Positions 52,090 to 61,853 are shown, counted from the first letter of the stretch. The stretch is DNA of 64,000 nt from Spirochaeta africana DSM 8902 (GCF_000242595.2 NC_017098.1:2499501-2563500); one strand, 5' to 3'. Notes: generated from the sequence alone by a model not told the origin. Numbers and translations are program-made.

Positions 52090-54456
52090 ATGACTCGCAC
52101 GCATACCATCATTATTGCCGGGGCCGCGACAGCGATCCTGGTCGGGTTCTGGCTGCTCACGCCACTGCTAATTCGCAGTGTCGTGACCTCGCGTCTGGAC
52201 CGGATTGCGGCCGGCAGCCGTACAGAGATCAACTACGACAACCTGCAGGTCTCGTTCCGCCGGGTACTGAGCCTGGAGCAGCTGTCGGTACGCCGCGGGG
52301 ATGCCGCACTGGAGGCCAATCGGCTTCAGTTCAGGATACGACCCCTTGCCCTTTTGCGCCGGGGGATCCCCATCGATGAGCTGCTGCTGCAGGATGTCCA
52401 GTTGCGACTGGCCGACACCTATACCGCTGAACTCGACCAGGTGCGGCTGCTGTCCGATACCATCCAGATTGACTCACTGCTGCTGCAGGAGCAAGGCTCG
52501 CCGCCGCTTTTGCAGCTGCCGCTGCTGCGGGCAACCTTGAAGCGGCCACTGACTGCATCGCGCACACCGCGACTGGAAAGCCTGGCAATTGATTCGCCCC
52601 GGATCGCGCTTCCCTCGGCAGGGCAGCGCCAGCGGCTGGCAACTGCGATGCAGGCCCTGAACGGTACGTCGGCGTCCGGTTCGCCGGAGGGCGACGCCGC
52701 ACCGGGATCTGCCACCGAGGCTGCTGCCCCGCCGGATCCCGGGCACCCCCAGGATCCGGCACCCGGCCAGTCAGCCCGAACCACATCGCTCATCCCCGCC
52801 AGGATACGGGAACTGCTACCGGAGTTTCTGCAGGTTCGCAATGCGGCAGTCAGCGCGCCACACAGCACTATCCATGCTGCATCGCTGTTCTATCGTATAG
52901 ACCGCACCCGTCAGCTGCTGGAACTGCGCAGCACCGGCAGCCTGCAGCACAACGGTGCACCTGCCGGCAGCTGGGAGATTCATCACGACCTGTATTATGA
53001 GCAGGGACAGATCGAGGGGTTCACCAACCTGAACAGTATAGATCTGGCGGCGGCCTTTGGCATGCTCGGTGAACCCTGGCGGCAACGTGTTCGCAGCGGA
53101 ATACTGGACCTCGAGCTTGCAGCCAACAACTCACTCACCGGCAGATGGTCGCTGTCCAGGGGATCTGTGCTGCTGCCGCAGATATCCCCTGAGCCAATCG
53201 AACCGATTGACCTTTCCTACAGGTTCACTGCTGAGCAGACCCGCGATTCGCTGCGCACCACCAGCGGGCAGCTGCGGGCCGGTGATATCATCAGTGAGTT
53301 CCGCCCCGGACTGCGCGGGCTGCAGGGATTTCGCCAGCTGCCCGAATACCTTACGGCCGAGGTCGTGCTGCCGCCGACCGAACTGCAGGAAATCCTGCAC
53401 ACCATTCCGCACGCACTGACAGGCGAACTCCGGGACATCGTGATCGATGGCACGGTAGCCGTGGATTTCCGGGTTGAGGTCCCGATTGACTCGGTGGCGG
53501 CGATGCAGTGGCAGAACGAGATCGTGTATCAGGATATCTACCTCCATGACATCCCTGACAGTCTGAATGTATTCCGGCTGCGAGGACCGTTTCTGCACCA
53601 TATCTATGATCCGGCAGTCGATTTTGAGCGGGTTATCCGCATCGGCCCGATGCAGCAGCCCAGCCGGTCCTGGCTGATGGAAAACGGCAACCTGAGCGAA
53701 GAAGCAGTCGACGAACTGCTGCAGCGTAAACCGGCGCCGACAGCCCCTTCGCTCTCCAACGCCCGCAGCATCCTCTCGCACCGTTTCTCCCCGGACCCGA
53801 TCTATCAGGACTCAAGCTATCGTTTTGTACCGCTGGCAGAGATCTCGCCCTGGGTGCCCCGTGCAGTCGTCACCGCCGAGGACGGCGAGTTCTTCCGGCA
53901 CCAGGGGATCAACTGGCGCTCGGTGCGCAGTGCGCTGGAACGCAACCTGAACGAGGGCGGCTTCGCCGTAGGCGCCAGCACCATCCCCATGCAGCTGGCC
54001 AAGAATGTATTCCTGGACCACAGCCGGATACTGGCGCGCAAGTTCCAGGAGGTCGTTCTGGTTATTCTGATGGAGCAGGTGGCGGCTATTCCCAAGGATC
54101 GGCAGCTTGAAATCTATTTGAACATAGCCGAGTTCGGCCCGGGTATCTTCGGCATCTATGACGCTGCCCGGTATTATTTCGGCAAGCACCCGCAAGACCT
54201 GGACCCGGGCGAGGCTGCCTGGCTGGCGAGTATTCTGCCCTCACCCAAGCGTCACCACGGGTACTATCTGGCCGGCGGGATAACCGATGGCTGGTTCATT
54301 CGTATGAAGCATATCCTCGAGATCATGCGGCTGCGCGACCGTATCGACGAGGAAAGCTTTGCCCAGGCCACGGCAGCCCCCCCGGCATTCTACTATCCCG
54401 AGGAGAGTCAGGAAGAGGATGCAGGCGAGCAGGAAATCACCTCCGGTGACACCTAG
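52090..54456 (+). CDS. AsmA-like / GT51 peptidoglycan transglycosylase fusion
   Basis: A 788-residue membrane protein. A single N-terminal helix (about 7-28) is followed by a long periplasmic AsmA/TamB-like region (about 30-560), with ELLLQDVQLRLADTYTAELD as a typical beta-taco repeat, and then a GT51 domain (about 585-745). The GT51 motifs are complete: VTAEDGEFFRHQG with catalytic Glu597, GASTIPMQLAKN, RKFQEVVLV with Glu654, and RQLEIYLNIAEFG. There is no transpeptidase domain. It polymerises glycan strands from lipid II. ATG 52090 was preferred to GTG 52051 because the membrane helix follows immediately. The stop overlaps that of the convergent BamA-like gene in CTAG. Confidence 0.85.
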   Translation: MTRTHTIIIAGAATAILVGFWLLTPLLIRSVVTSRLDRIAAGSRTEINYDNLQVSFRRVLSLEQLSVRRGDAALEANRLQFRIRPLALLRRGIPIDELLLQDVQLRLADTYTAELDQVRLLSDTIQIDSLLLQEQGSPPLLQLPLLRATLKRPLTASRTPRLESLAIDSPRIALPSAGQRQRLATAMQALNGTSASGSPEGDAAPGSATEAAAPPDPGHPQDPAPGQSARTTSLIPARIRELLPEFLQVRNAAVSAPHSTIHAASLFYRIDRTRQLLELRSTGSLQHNGAPAGSWEIHHDLYYEQGQIEGFTNLNSIDLAAAFGMLGEPWRQRVRSGILDLELAANNSLTGRWSLSRGSVLLPQISPEPIEPIDLSYRFTAEQTRDSLRTTSGQLRAGDIISEFRPGLRGLQGFRQLPEYLTAEVVLPPTELQEILHTIPHALTGELRDIVIDGTVAVDFRVEVPIDSVAAMQWQNEIVYQDIYLHDIPDSLNVFRLRGPFLHHIYDPAVDFERVIRIGPMQQPSRSWLMENGNLSEEAVDELLQRKPAPTAPSLSNARSILSHRFSPDPIYQDSSYRFVPLAEISPWVPRAVVTAEDGEFFRHQGINWRSVRSALERNLNEGGFAVGASTIPMQLAKNVFLDHSRILARKFQEVVLVILMEQVAAIPKDRQLEIYLNIAEFGPGIFGIYDAARYYFGKHPQDLDPGEAAWLASILPSPKRHHGYYLAGGITDGWFIRMKHILEIMRLRDRIDEESFAQATAAPPAFYYPEESQEEDAGEQEITSGDT

Positions 54457-56624
54457 AAGGGGTAGCCGATAGCCAGGCTGTACATCACATTGCTGCGTCG
54501 CCACTCCCGGTCGGCCAGATCGATATCTCCAGCGACCCAGCGATCCCCCTCCGGCAGCCAGGGCTTGCGCAGCGGCACGGCAGCATCAAGCCGCAGAACT
54601 ATCACCTGGGCATCGACCCGCAGCCCTGCACCGACCCCGATAGCAGTCTCGCCAGGCAGTCGGGCCGGATCTGCCCGGCCGCGTTCACCGCTCAGCATCC
54701 AGATATTACCAGCATCCAGAAACAGCGCCGAGTGCAGGTAGCCCAACAGCCGGAAGCGGTGTTCAATACTGGACTCCAGCCGCAGCTCCCCGGTACGCTC
54801 GCCGCCATCGTCCGGAGGTTCGCTCCCCGGCCCGATGCTCCGCGCCGGGAATGCACGCAGGCTGCTGCCGCCGCCGACACCGAACTGCCGAACCGGCGGG
54901 ATCGCCGAGTCGCCCTGTACAACCGCACCAGCGCCAGCCGCAGCCCGCATGGCCAGGATTCCCCGTTCGCCCAGCGGCAGATACAGCCTCCCGTCGGTAT
55001 CGAGCCGAACGTACGGTTGCGGATCCAGCAGGTCAGCACCGGCATCGAACCTGGCGCTGAACTGACGCCCGATTCCCTCATGGCGTCGATACTGCAGCCG
55101 GTAGGAAGCACCGGCCAGCAGCTGATTGCGCCAGTCCTGACGAAGATCATCGGCAGAGATATCCGCTACACGAACCGCGGTCAGCTCCAGCGGGCGCAGC
55201 TCCCGCTCCAGATCATCACCCCAGGTATAGGACAGCGAGGCCTCGGCCTGGTCAACATGATACTGCTCGAACCTTCCTTGCCGGGATATTCCGACCCGGA
55301 TCGAACTCTGCGGCAGCTGCGGCTGCTCCCCGTGCCGATCAATCCAGCCCAACACGCGCAGCGGGCCGACAATGCGCGGCACCGAGACCGATGCGTCCAG
55401 CTGAAGCTCGTAACTGTCAGCTGAAAAGCTGCCCCCGGTCAGGGACGTCTCCAGGGCTGCCCCGCTTTCAACCCGCAGCCGCTCAGCCCCGCCGCCAAGG
55501 TTGCGGTTGGTCCAGGCAGCCGAGAAACCGGGGCCAGCAAAACCGTCACTGCGAGTAACCGCACGCACCTCACCCTCCAGGCTGCGGCTGGCAGAGGGTG
55601 TCAGCAGGACCTGGGCATGCAGGGTGCCGTCTTCGTGATTCTGCTCATAGCGGATGTTCACAAACTGGAACACATCCATGCTCATCAATCGCTGAATCGA
55701 GTGCACATGCCGGCTGCGACTGTATTGATCTCCCGGGCGGAACAGCAGGCTGCTCAGAATCTTTTCGGGATCAAACCGGGGAAAGCGCTCGTAATACCGG
55801 ATTTTATCGCCAAGCTGATGCGTCGGGTCCTGCTCAAGCGAGCGTTCCGGTGAGTAGTCGGCATAGATGGCAATCGATTCGACCCGATATTGCTGCAGCG
55901 CCCCGGCAGGGGCCTCGATCACCAGCTCCAGATCCACCAGTCGCTGCTCGGTGTCTACATCGGCCTCAAAAATCAGAAAGGCCGGATTAAAGGCGAAAAA
56001 CCCGTGTTCCTTCAGATGGCGGTCAAGCCGGGCACGCTCCTCTCGCAGGCTCTGCAGCCGATAGGGCTGCCCGGGCTGCAGCAGGCTGTCGGCAGCAGCC
56101 TGCTGCAGGGTTTGATGCAGCGGGGTATCACCATCCGGGTACTGCACCGCGCCAATGCGATAGGGTGTGTCCACAGAGATCTCGTATTCCACCGCTACCC
56201 GCGAATCGCGCTGCCGGATGGAATACGTGATCTCTGCGTCAAAATACCCACGGTTGAACAAACGGCTCTGCAGACTCGCCACCCCTTGCTGCGGCAAATC
56301 GTCACGGAACAGTACCGGCTGTTCGGCAAAGCGGTCGGCAGCCCATCGGCGCAGCCCGGGATCCTCCGGATCGCCGGTAAGTCGGTACACCCACAACCCC
56401 GGCCGCAGCACCCCCAGCCAGGTGGTGTTTGGCACCGGCTGCAGTCCCTGCTCCAGTTCGCGCTCCAGGCGCCGCCTTCCCGGGACGGGTTCATCCCCTG
56501 CTGCCAGGAGATCGACCTGGGCGCCGGTATACAAGAACTGCGGTTCACCATCCGGACCATCCGGGGCAACGGTAGCACAGGATACGACCAGACTGATCAC
56601 TGCAAGAGATACAACCGTCCTCAT
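54453..56624 (-). CDS. BamA/TamA-family outer-membrane protein with lipoprotein signal (TamL-like)
   Basis: A 723-residue outer-membrane assembly protein. Residues 1-16 are a lipoprotein signal with LVVSC and Cys16. POTRA-like repeats occupy about 95-360 (LQSRLFNRGYFDAEITY, ARLDRHLKEHGFFAFNPAFL, HSIQRLMSMDVFQFVNIRY). The surface-antigen beta-barrel takes about 370-723, with RAVTRSDGFAGPGFSAAW, GGGSSLRAFPARSIGPGSE and a C-terminal aromatic (SLAIGYPF). The start overlaps the tamB stop in ATGA, so this is the TamA partner. A lipidated form is known as TamL in Bacteroidota (from memory) and is unexpected in a spirochaete. Confidence 0.85.
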   Translation of the reverse strand: MRTVVSLAVISLVVSCATVAPDGPDGEPQFLYTGAQVDLLAAGDEPVPGRRRLERELEQGLQPVPNTTWLGVLRPGLWVYRLTGDPEDPGLRRWAADRFAEQPVLFRDDLPQQGVASLQSRLFNRGYFDAEITYSIRQRDSRVAVEYEISVDTPYRIGAVQYPDGDTPLHQTLQQAAADSLLQPGQPYRLQSLREERARLDRHLKEHGFFAFNPAFLIFEADVDTEQRLVDLELVIEAPAGALQQYRVESIAIYADYSPERSLEQDPTHQLGDKIRYYERFPRFDPEKILSSLLFRPGDQYSRSRHVHSIQRLMSMDVFQFVNIRYEQNHEDGTLHAQVLLTPSASRSLEGEVRAVTRSDGFAGPGFSAAWTNRNLGGGAERLRVESGAALETSLTGGSFSADSYELQLDASVSVPRIVGPLRVLGWIDRHGEQPQLPQSSIRVGISRQGRFEQYHVDQAEASLSYTWGDDLERELRPLELTAVRVADISADDLRQDWRNQLLAGASYRLQYRRHEGIGRQFSARFDAGADLLDPQPYVRLDTDGRLYLPLGERGILAMRAAAGAGAVVQGDSAIPPVRQFGVGGGSSLRAFPARSIGPGSEPPDDGGERTGELRLESSIEHRFRLLGYLHSALFLDAGNIWMLSGERGRADPARLPGETAIGVGAGLRVDAQVIVLRLDAAVPLRKPWLPEGDRWVAGDIDLADREWRRSNVMYSLAIGYPF

Positions 56625-59600
56625 TCCTCCTCCTCATCTTTTATCTCCTGGTGGGTAAACGGATCTCGCTGGCGACTGAACAGCAGCGACAGCCCGGTCG
56701 TGTCCGCGCGGTCACCGGCAGCACGTCGCGCATCACGTTCATGGAAGGCGCGCAGTCGATAGCGCCCGTCTCGGGTCAGGGCATACTCTACCGATACATC
56801 CCCGCCCAGTTCTGCCCAGTCAAGCTGCTCCCGGGGATCACGCTCGATGTCATACCTCCCGCCAAAGCGGACGGTGACGCGATCATTAAACAGCTGCTGC
56901 GCCAGCTCGACCTGGAGTTCGGTTCTGCCCTCGGGTCCTTCCTCGGTTGCCTCGAGAAAGGAATCAACCGTAAACGACAGATCTATACCCGGAATAAATC
57001 TGGCAGACAGCGCATTCAGCTGGTAGGTTAACAGCTCGCTGACGCTGCTGCGAGCCCCGGTTCCAAGAACTGCTGTCTCGTCAATCCCGGAGAAATCCTC
57101 CCGGACAAACTGGTTCAGGACAATCAGGGCAAAGGCCTGGGTATTTCGACGGGTTTCGAACTGGTTGATGTTCTGCACCGCTGCATATGGACGCCCGCCC
57201 AGCGCACCCTGCTCCCCGGTGGGCATATCAAGCCGAAACCCGATATCCGGCTGCTGCAGACTGCCGCTGATCTCCATCAGTACCTCGAACGGCAGATCAC
57301 CAGCCGGGACGTCGCTGCCGACAAGGATCGGTGCCGGAGAGGTTCGCACCCGGTGTACCGCTACCAGATCGAGTTCGGCATCGGCAGGGTCCCCGCTCCA
57401 GACAATCCCGCCGCCGCTTTGCAAGGCAAACTCCCGCTGACCAAAGGTAAGAAACTGCAGCTGATACCTGCCCTGTTGAATGGCATAACGCCCGGAAAGA
57501 CTGACCTCGCCACCGGGATCGACCCCCAGGCTCAACTCACCCCCCCCGCGAACCTGCAGTCGATCGCCGCGACGCGGATCTATCAGCAGGGTAAGCCGGG
57601 CATCAGGATCGATGCGAAGCAGGGCCGACACCTCCACTCCCGGCAGCAGTGGCTCGGGTGCATCGACCGGCACCACACCGCCCGGATCCCGGAAGCGTAC
57701 GATATCGCGCCCGATACCAGCATCCCCCCGCGTCTGCGGCAGGGCGGCTGTCAGGCTGGTATCGCTCGCAGCCTCGATGCTGCCGGTTATCCGCGGGCTG
57801 GCCAGACTCCCTGCCAGGCGCAGATTACTGCCCAGCAGCAGCTGGCCGTACAGGGCTGCACCAGACTGCGCAGTGGTATCCATCACCTGGATACCTGATG
57901 ATTGCAGGCCAACATCAAACCGGAAATCATCGGGGTCCGCAGACAGTTCCAGCTCACCCTGCAGTACCGCAGATCGCTGCTGAGAATCCCTGAGCTCCAG
58001 ATTATCCAGCCTGACACGGTTGTTACTGATATGAATCGACTGGGAACCAATCGTGAATGCGGTACCAAGACGCGCTACCCGGAACCCGGCACCACGCAGC
58101 TGCAGCCGGCCATCAATCGTCGGATCATCCAGGCGGCCGCTCAGCCGCAACCCGCCGGTGATGCTGCCCGCCGGTTGTTCAATCTCGTCCGGCAACAGCT
58201 CACGAAGGTAGTCAATGTCGATAGTGGTCAGGTCAAGCTCGAGTTCCAGCTCGCCACTGGCCGGATCCAGCCAGCCCAGGGCGGCAATCCGACTGTCATT
58301 GTCCTGCAGCTGCAGCTCTGCATCCAGCCGATCCTGCCAGGCCCCGCTCACCTCGAGATCGCCGATCGGGCGATGGAACAGCTGCAGCCCGTCCACCTGC
58401 AGCTGGAAATCGGCAGCAATCTGTTCCTCGAGCCTCAGCCGGGCATCGGCGGCAACCATGCCGGCCACGCCATCCATTGCCGGCAGGGTCGACAGATCAA
58501 GCCCCCGGATCCTGAGTTCTGCCTGCCCGGGGCCGACCCCGTCGAGCGCAACCAGGGTCTGCCTGCGCCGGAATTCGATACCCTGCAGGTCGATCCTGTC
58601 GGGATAAAACCACACACGGTGCTGCGCGGGCAGCTCCCAGGTCTGTCCCCAGATGCGCAGCCGGGGCGGCTGCAGCTGCACCGAAAAGCCGCCGTTTTCA
58701 CTGCGGACGACCGCTGCAGCATCGACCAGATCCAGCCCCTCTGCCGACACCATCCCGATTTCCAGCTCCAGGTGCTCATGGTCAAGCCGCCCGGCGATCT
58801 CCGGGATGATCGGAGGATAATCCCGGATCCGCAGCCCCTCGGCTGCCGCGCGGTACTCGACCGCCTGCAGATCACCTGCCAGGGTAAGCGAAAGCTGATG
58901 TACCGCTACATCGGTCAGCTCCAGTTCCGCCAGTGAGCCTGAACCGAATATCCTGCCCTGCTCCAGTCGAAACCCGAGCGTGAGTGGCGACAGGCTCTGC
59001 AGCCCGGGAATCAGTGGCGGCAGCAGTGCCGCCGGCGCATCCACAACCAGAGACAGCTCGGCACTGGCTGATTCCGGCAGCTGCTCCAGGGCGCTGAGCG
59101 GGTCTGCCGCTGCCCGCTGTGCAGCTGCCAGCATTGCCTGATTGGCGGAAATGCTGGCCAGAATCCCCGGACCCTGCATATCCAGATGAACCCCGGCTGA
59201 GGTCAGCTCTCCCGTAAACCGGGTATCAGCCAAACGCTGCCTCCCGGCCGCTGAGTCCAGCAGCAGCTCCTGCAGCATCAACCGGAAGCTGGTTCCACCG
59301 CCCCAGTTCACCGCGTAGTCAGCCGAGCCGGACAGCTGCACATCCGCGACCGGCAGCCCCAGGCCGTGCGGCAGCAGCTGCTCGATGTGAAGATCTCCGT
59401 CCAGCCGGCGCCCAACCGGATCCAGCTCCCCCCGGGTGACGACGTTCAGCGCATCCTCGCCAAGCCGCAGCCTCAGGTTATATCCTGTCGAGGTGCTCGC
59501 GTCTGCCCCATCGGCGACACCCTTGACCGCCGCATCCAGCCTGCCGGTAATCATGCCGTAACTGACCTCCCAGGCCAGCTCTACCTCCTGGGGCGAACCG

Positions 59601-60517
59601 CGAAACTCCCCGGCCGCCTGTACCTGGGCAGGCAGCAGTCCGTCTACCTCCAGCCGAGACAGCATTCCCTGGAACTCCAGCGACTGCGGCTGCAGCTGGC
59701 CGTCCAGGGCAGCCCGCAGGGCGGTATCTGTACCAGTCTGCATGTCCAGGCTCAGACCCTCGATATCCAGCTCCTCCAGACTGCCGCCAAGCCCTGCCGA
59801 AAGACTGGCGGATAACCGGTAGGGATCAAGGGCCGCCGCTGCTGTCCCGGGCAGCAGCCCGGCCATTTCTGCAAGCTGTTCCCCCCCGATCACCCGGGCC
59901 GCTATCCGGCCGGCCAGGGATCGATCCGCGTTCAGCTGTCCATCAACCTGCAGCTGCAGGGGACCGATCCCGACCTCGGCCTGCCGTACCGCCGCCCCTC
60001 CCGGGCCGAGATCCAGCGCCCGTATCTGCAGCCGACCGGGGATGTCTGCTGCCGCCGGGACCAGATCCTGCACAATCCCGATATCCTGGAGGGCAATGCG
60101 GCGAAACCGCAATGACCAGCGCGAGCCAGCTGCAGATTCTTCGACTTCCGGTTGCGAACGCAGATCCCGGATCAGCTGTTCATCGAGGTGTATGGTGATG
60201 TCATTGCCGGAAAGGAATCGGAAAGCAACACGACGTCGCAGCAGCGCCAGCCAATCCAGGGATGCGGCAAGATGCTGTGCCCGCAATACCGGCGTCCCGG
60301 TATCGTTGAATACCCGCAGCTCCGAGATCTCGATCAACCCTGAGGGGCGAACCATAACCCCTTCCAGCTGCACAGAAAACGGCTGTGTCCGAGTCACCGT
60401 ACGCAGGACAGCGTTTACGGCCCGGGTCTGGACGGCCGGCTGCACGGCAACAGCCGCCAGCAGCACCAGGGCAACGCTCAATATAATAAGTAGTCGAACA
60501 GCAATCCTGCGCAGCAT
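56621..60517 (-). CDS. tamB: TamB-like translocation/lipid-transfer protein
   Basis: A 1298-residue inner-membrane protein spanning the periplasm. The N-terminal helix (about 8-28, LLIILSVALVLLAAVAVQP) anchors it. A very long series of beta segments follows, with repeated LEVDGLLPAQV- and LDLVDAAAVVR-like pieces, forming the predicted beta-taco groove. The C-terminal DUF490 domain (about 960-1290) has GVEVSALLRIDPDARLTLLI and GRYQLQFLTFGQREFALQSG, then FVREDFSGIDETAVL. It works with the outer-membrane BamA-like protein encoded immediately downstream (ATGA overlap). Roles in moving phospholipids or folding outer-membrane proteins are known for the family. Confidence 0.9.
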   Translation of the reverse strand: MLRRIAVRLLIILSVALVLLAAVAVQPAVQTRAVNAVLRTVTRTQPFSVQLEGVMVRPSGLIEISELRVFNDTGTPVLRAQHLAASLDWLALLRRRVAFRFLSGNDITIHLDEQLIRDLRSQPEVEESAAGSRWSLRFRRIALQDIGIVQDLVPAAADIPGRLQIRALDLGPGGAAVRQAEVGIGPLQLQVDGQLNADRSLAGRIAARVIGGEQLAEMAGLLPGTAAAALDPYRLSASLSAGLGGSLEELDIEGLSLDMQTGTDTALRAALDGQLQPQSLEFQGMLSRLEVDGLLPAQVQAAGEFRGSPQEVELAWEVSYGMITGRLDAAVKGVADGADASTSTGYNLRLRLGEDALNVVTRGELDPVGRRLDGDLHIEQLLPHGLGLPVADVQLSGSADYAVNWGGGTSFRLMLQELLLDSAAGRQRLADTRFTGELTSAGVHLDMQGPGILASISANQAMLAAAQRAAADPLSALEQLPESASAELSLVVDAPAALLPPLIPGLQSLSPLTLGFRLEQGRIFGSGSLAELELTDVAVHQLSLTLAGDLQAVEYRAAAEGLRIRDYPPIIPEIAGRLDHEHLELEIGMVSAEGLDLVDAAAVVRSENGGFSVQLQPPRLRIWGQTWELPAQHRVWFYPDRIDLQGIEFRRRQTLVALDGVGPGQAELRIRGLDLSTLPAMDGVAGMVAADARLRLEEQIAADFQLQVDGLQLFHRPIGDLEVSGAWQDRLDAELQLQDNDSRIAALGWLDPASGELELELDLTTIDIDYLRELLPDEIEQPAGSITGGLRLSGRLDDPTIDGRLQLRGAGFRVARLGTAFTIGSQSIHISNNRVRLDNLELRDSQQRSAVLQGELELSADPDDFRFDVGLQSSGIQVMDTTAQSGAALYGQLLLGSNLRLAGSLASPRITGSIEAASDTSLTAALPQTRGDAGIGRDIVRFRDPGGVVPVDAPEPLLPGVEVSALLRIDPDARLTLLIDPRRGDRLQVRGGGELSLGVDPGGEVSLSGRYAIQQGRYQLQFLTFGQREFALQSGGGIVWSGDPADAELDLVAVHRVRTSPAPILVGSDVPAGDLPFEVLMEISGSLQQPDIGFRLDMPTGEQGALGGRPYAAVQNINQFETRRNTQAFALIVLNQFVREDFSGIDETAVLGTGARSSVSELLTYQLNALSARFIPGIDLSFTVDSFLEATEEGPEGRTELQVELAQQLFNDRVTVRFGGRYDIERDPREQLDWAELGGDVSVEYALTRDGRYRLRAFHERDARRAAGDRADTTGLSLLFSRQRDPFTHQEIKDEEEE

Positions 60518-60578
60518 GCTGGTTCAAGATACTATGCGCGCCAGCAGCAGACAAGCCATGCAAACTGGTGCCGGATTA

Positions 60579-60607
60579 TTGCGGCAGGGCTGCGTATGAC
60601 CTATGCT
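60579..60607 (+). promoter_or_regulatory. phosphoesterase promoter, predicted leaderless
   Basis: TTGCGG (60579-60584), a 17-base spacer and TATGCT (60602-60607). Seven bases remain before ATG 60615. The box itself contains an in-frame ATG at 60603, which would be untranscribed if this promoter is used, so 60615 is the preferred start. Confidence 0.6.
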
Positions 60608-60614
60608 TGGGGCT

Positions 60615-61712
60615 ATGCGAAAACCAGATCCATTTCGCGGCGTAGGCCCAGCCCTGGACCGGCTGTACGCAGCCGCCGCAGATACACCCGGGCAGCGATA
60701 CGACATTCAAGACCCGAACTCGCGCATGATTATCCTGTCCGACCTGCATCGCGGGGCCCGCAACCGGGCCGATGATTTCCGCCATTCCGAGCGTGCCTTT
60801 AATGCCGCGCTTGGCTACTATTATGAACTGGGTTACACCCTGGTAATCCTGGGCGATGCCGAGGAACTGTGGCAGGAACGCCCGGCCGACATCCTGCAGG
60901 CCTACCGCCACAGCCTGGATCTGGAGGCAGAGTTTCATCGCCAGGGTCGCTATCTGAGATTCTGGGGCAATCACGATGATGAATGGCGCAGTCGCAGCAA
61001 GGTACGCCGCTATCTGAGCCGGGTTTTCGGCCCCGATCTGCGGGTGCACGAAGGCCTGCAGCTGCACATCACCGAAGGGGAGCAGGAGCTTGGGCGCCTG
61101 TTCCTGGTGCATGGCCACCAGGGCTCCCTGGAGGGAGACCGCTGGGGCGGTCTGTCCCGGTTTCTGGTACGCACCCTGTATCGCCCGTTCCAGCGCCTGA
61201 CCGGTTTTTCCCACAGCACCCCGGCAACCTCGTGGGAGCTGCGCGAGGGACACAACCGCGCCCTGCATGACTGGACAACCCGTCACCCCGAGGTACTGCT
61301 GATTGCCGGGCATACCCATCGCCCGGTATACGCCTCGCAGACCCACCCCGATCAGCTTCTGGAAGACATGCAGCAGCTGCGGGATCTCGCCGCGCACCCC
61401 GATACACCGACTGCCGATCGCCCGGGGATCCGGGCTTCACTGGCCGAGCGGGCAGCCGAACTGGAATGGGCCAGAGCCCAGCAGGCATCGCAGTCCGGCG
61501 ACGAGGGCACCGCAGCGGCACCGCGCCAGCCGCGCTACTTCAACACCGGCTGCTGCTGCTACACCGACGGACAGATCACCGGCATCGAGCTGTGCGGCAA
61601 CGAGATCCGCCTGGTACGCTGGCCGGACAAACAGGGACGCCCCCGCCCGGAAATCCTGGCCCCGGTCAGTCCGGACGGCAAGCCCGGCATACGCGAACTG
61701 CTGCGGCAGTAG
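60615..61712 (+). CDS. calcineurin-like metallophosphoesterase (second paralogue)
   Basis: A 365-residue two-metal phosphoesterase, paralogous to the protein at 46569-47633. Motifs: LSDLHRGARNRADDF, LGDAEELWQ, WGNHDDEW, VHGHQGSLEGDRWG and AGHTHRPV. The C-terminal part carries FNTGCCCYTDGQ and a basic, Pro-rich tail. The predicted start of transcription is on the start codon. It is divergent from tamB, so a role in envelope lipid or phosphate metabolism is possible, but the substrate is not known. Confidence 0.87.
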   Translation: MRKPDPFRGVGPALDRLYAAAADTPGQRYDIQDPNSRMIILSDLHRGARNRADDFRHSERAFNAALGYYYELGYTLVILGDAEELWQERPADILQAYRHSLDLEAEFHRQGRYLRFWGNHDDEWRSRSKVRRYLSRVFGPDLRVHEGLQLHITEGEQELGRLFLVHGHQGSLEGDRWGGLSRFLVRTLYRPFQRLTGFSHSTPATSWELREGHNRALHDWTTRHPEVLLIAGHTHRPVYASQTHPDQLLEDMQQLRDLAAHPDTPTADRPGIRASLAERAAELEWARAQQASQSGDEGTAAAPRQPRYFNTGCCCYTDGQITGIELCGNEIRLVRWPDKQGRPRPEILAPVSPDGKPGIRELLRQ

Positions 61713-61763
61713 CCGCCTGTCAGCACGCACGCAACCAGTACACTACCAATACGCGGGGCAAGA

Positions 61764-61793
61764 GGCCCGGGGGCAGGTGCGCGCCCCCCGGCC
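61764..61793. terminator. GC-rich hairpin after the phosphoesterase gene
   Basis: Arms 61764-61774 and 61783-61793 pair at 10 of 11 positions around an 8-base loop. No T run follows. It lies 51 bases after the stop codon and may end transcription or protect the mRNA. Confidence 0.5.
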
Positions 61794-61847
61794 AGCACGC
61801 TCACGACTAATACTACCATTTCCCCGGAAATCCTGATCTGACTGCAC

Positions 61848-61853
61848 TATAAT
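61848..61853 (+). promoter_or_regulatory. consensus -10 before the small lipoprotein gene
   Basis: A perfect TATAAT at 61848-61853, with no good -35 at the right distance. An AGAAGGAGAAG-rich stretch follows and ends close to ATG 61881, giving a strong ribosome-binding region. Confidence 0.5.
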
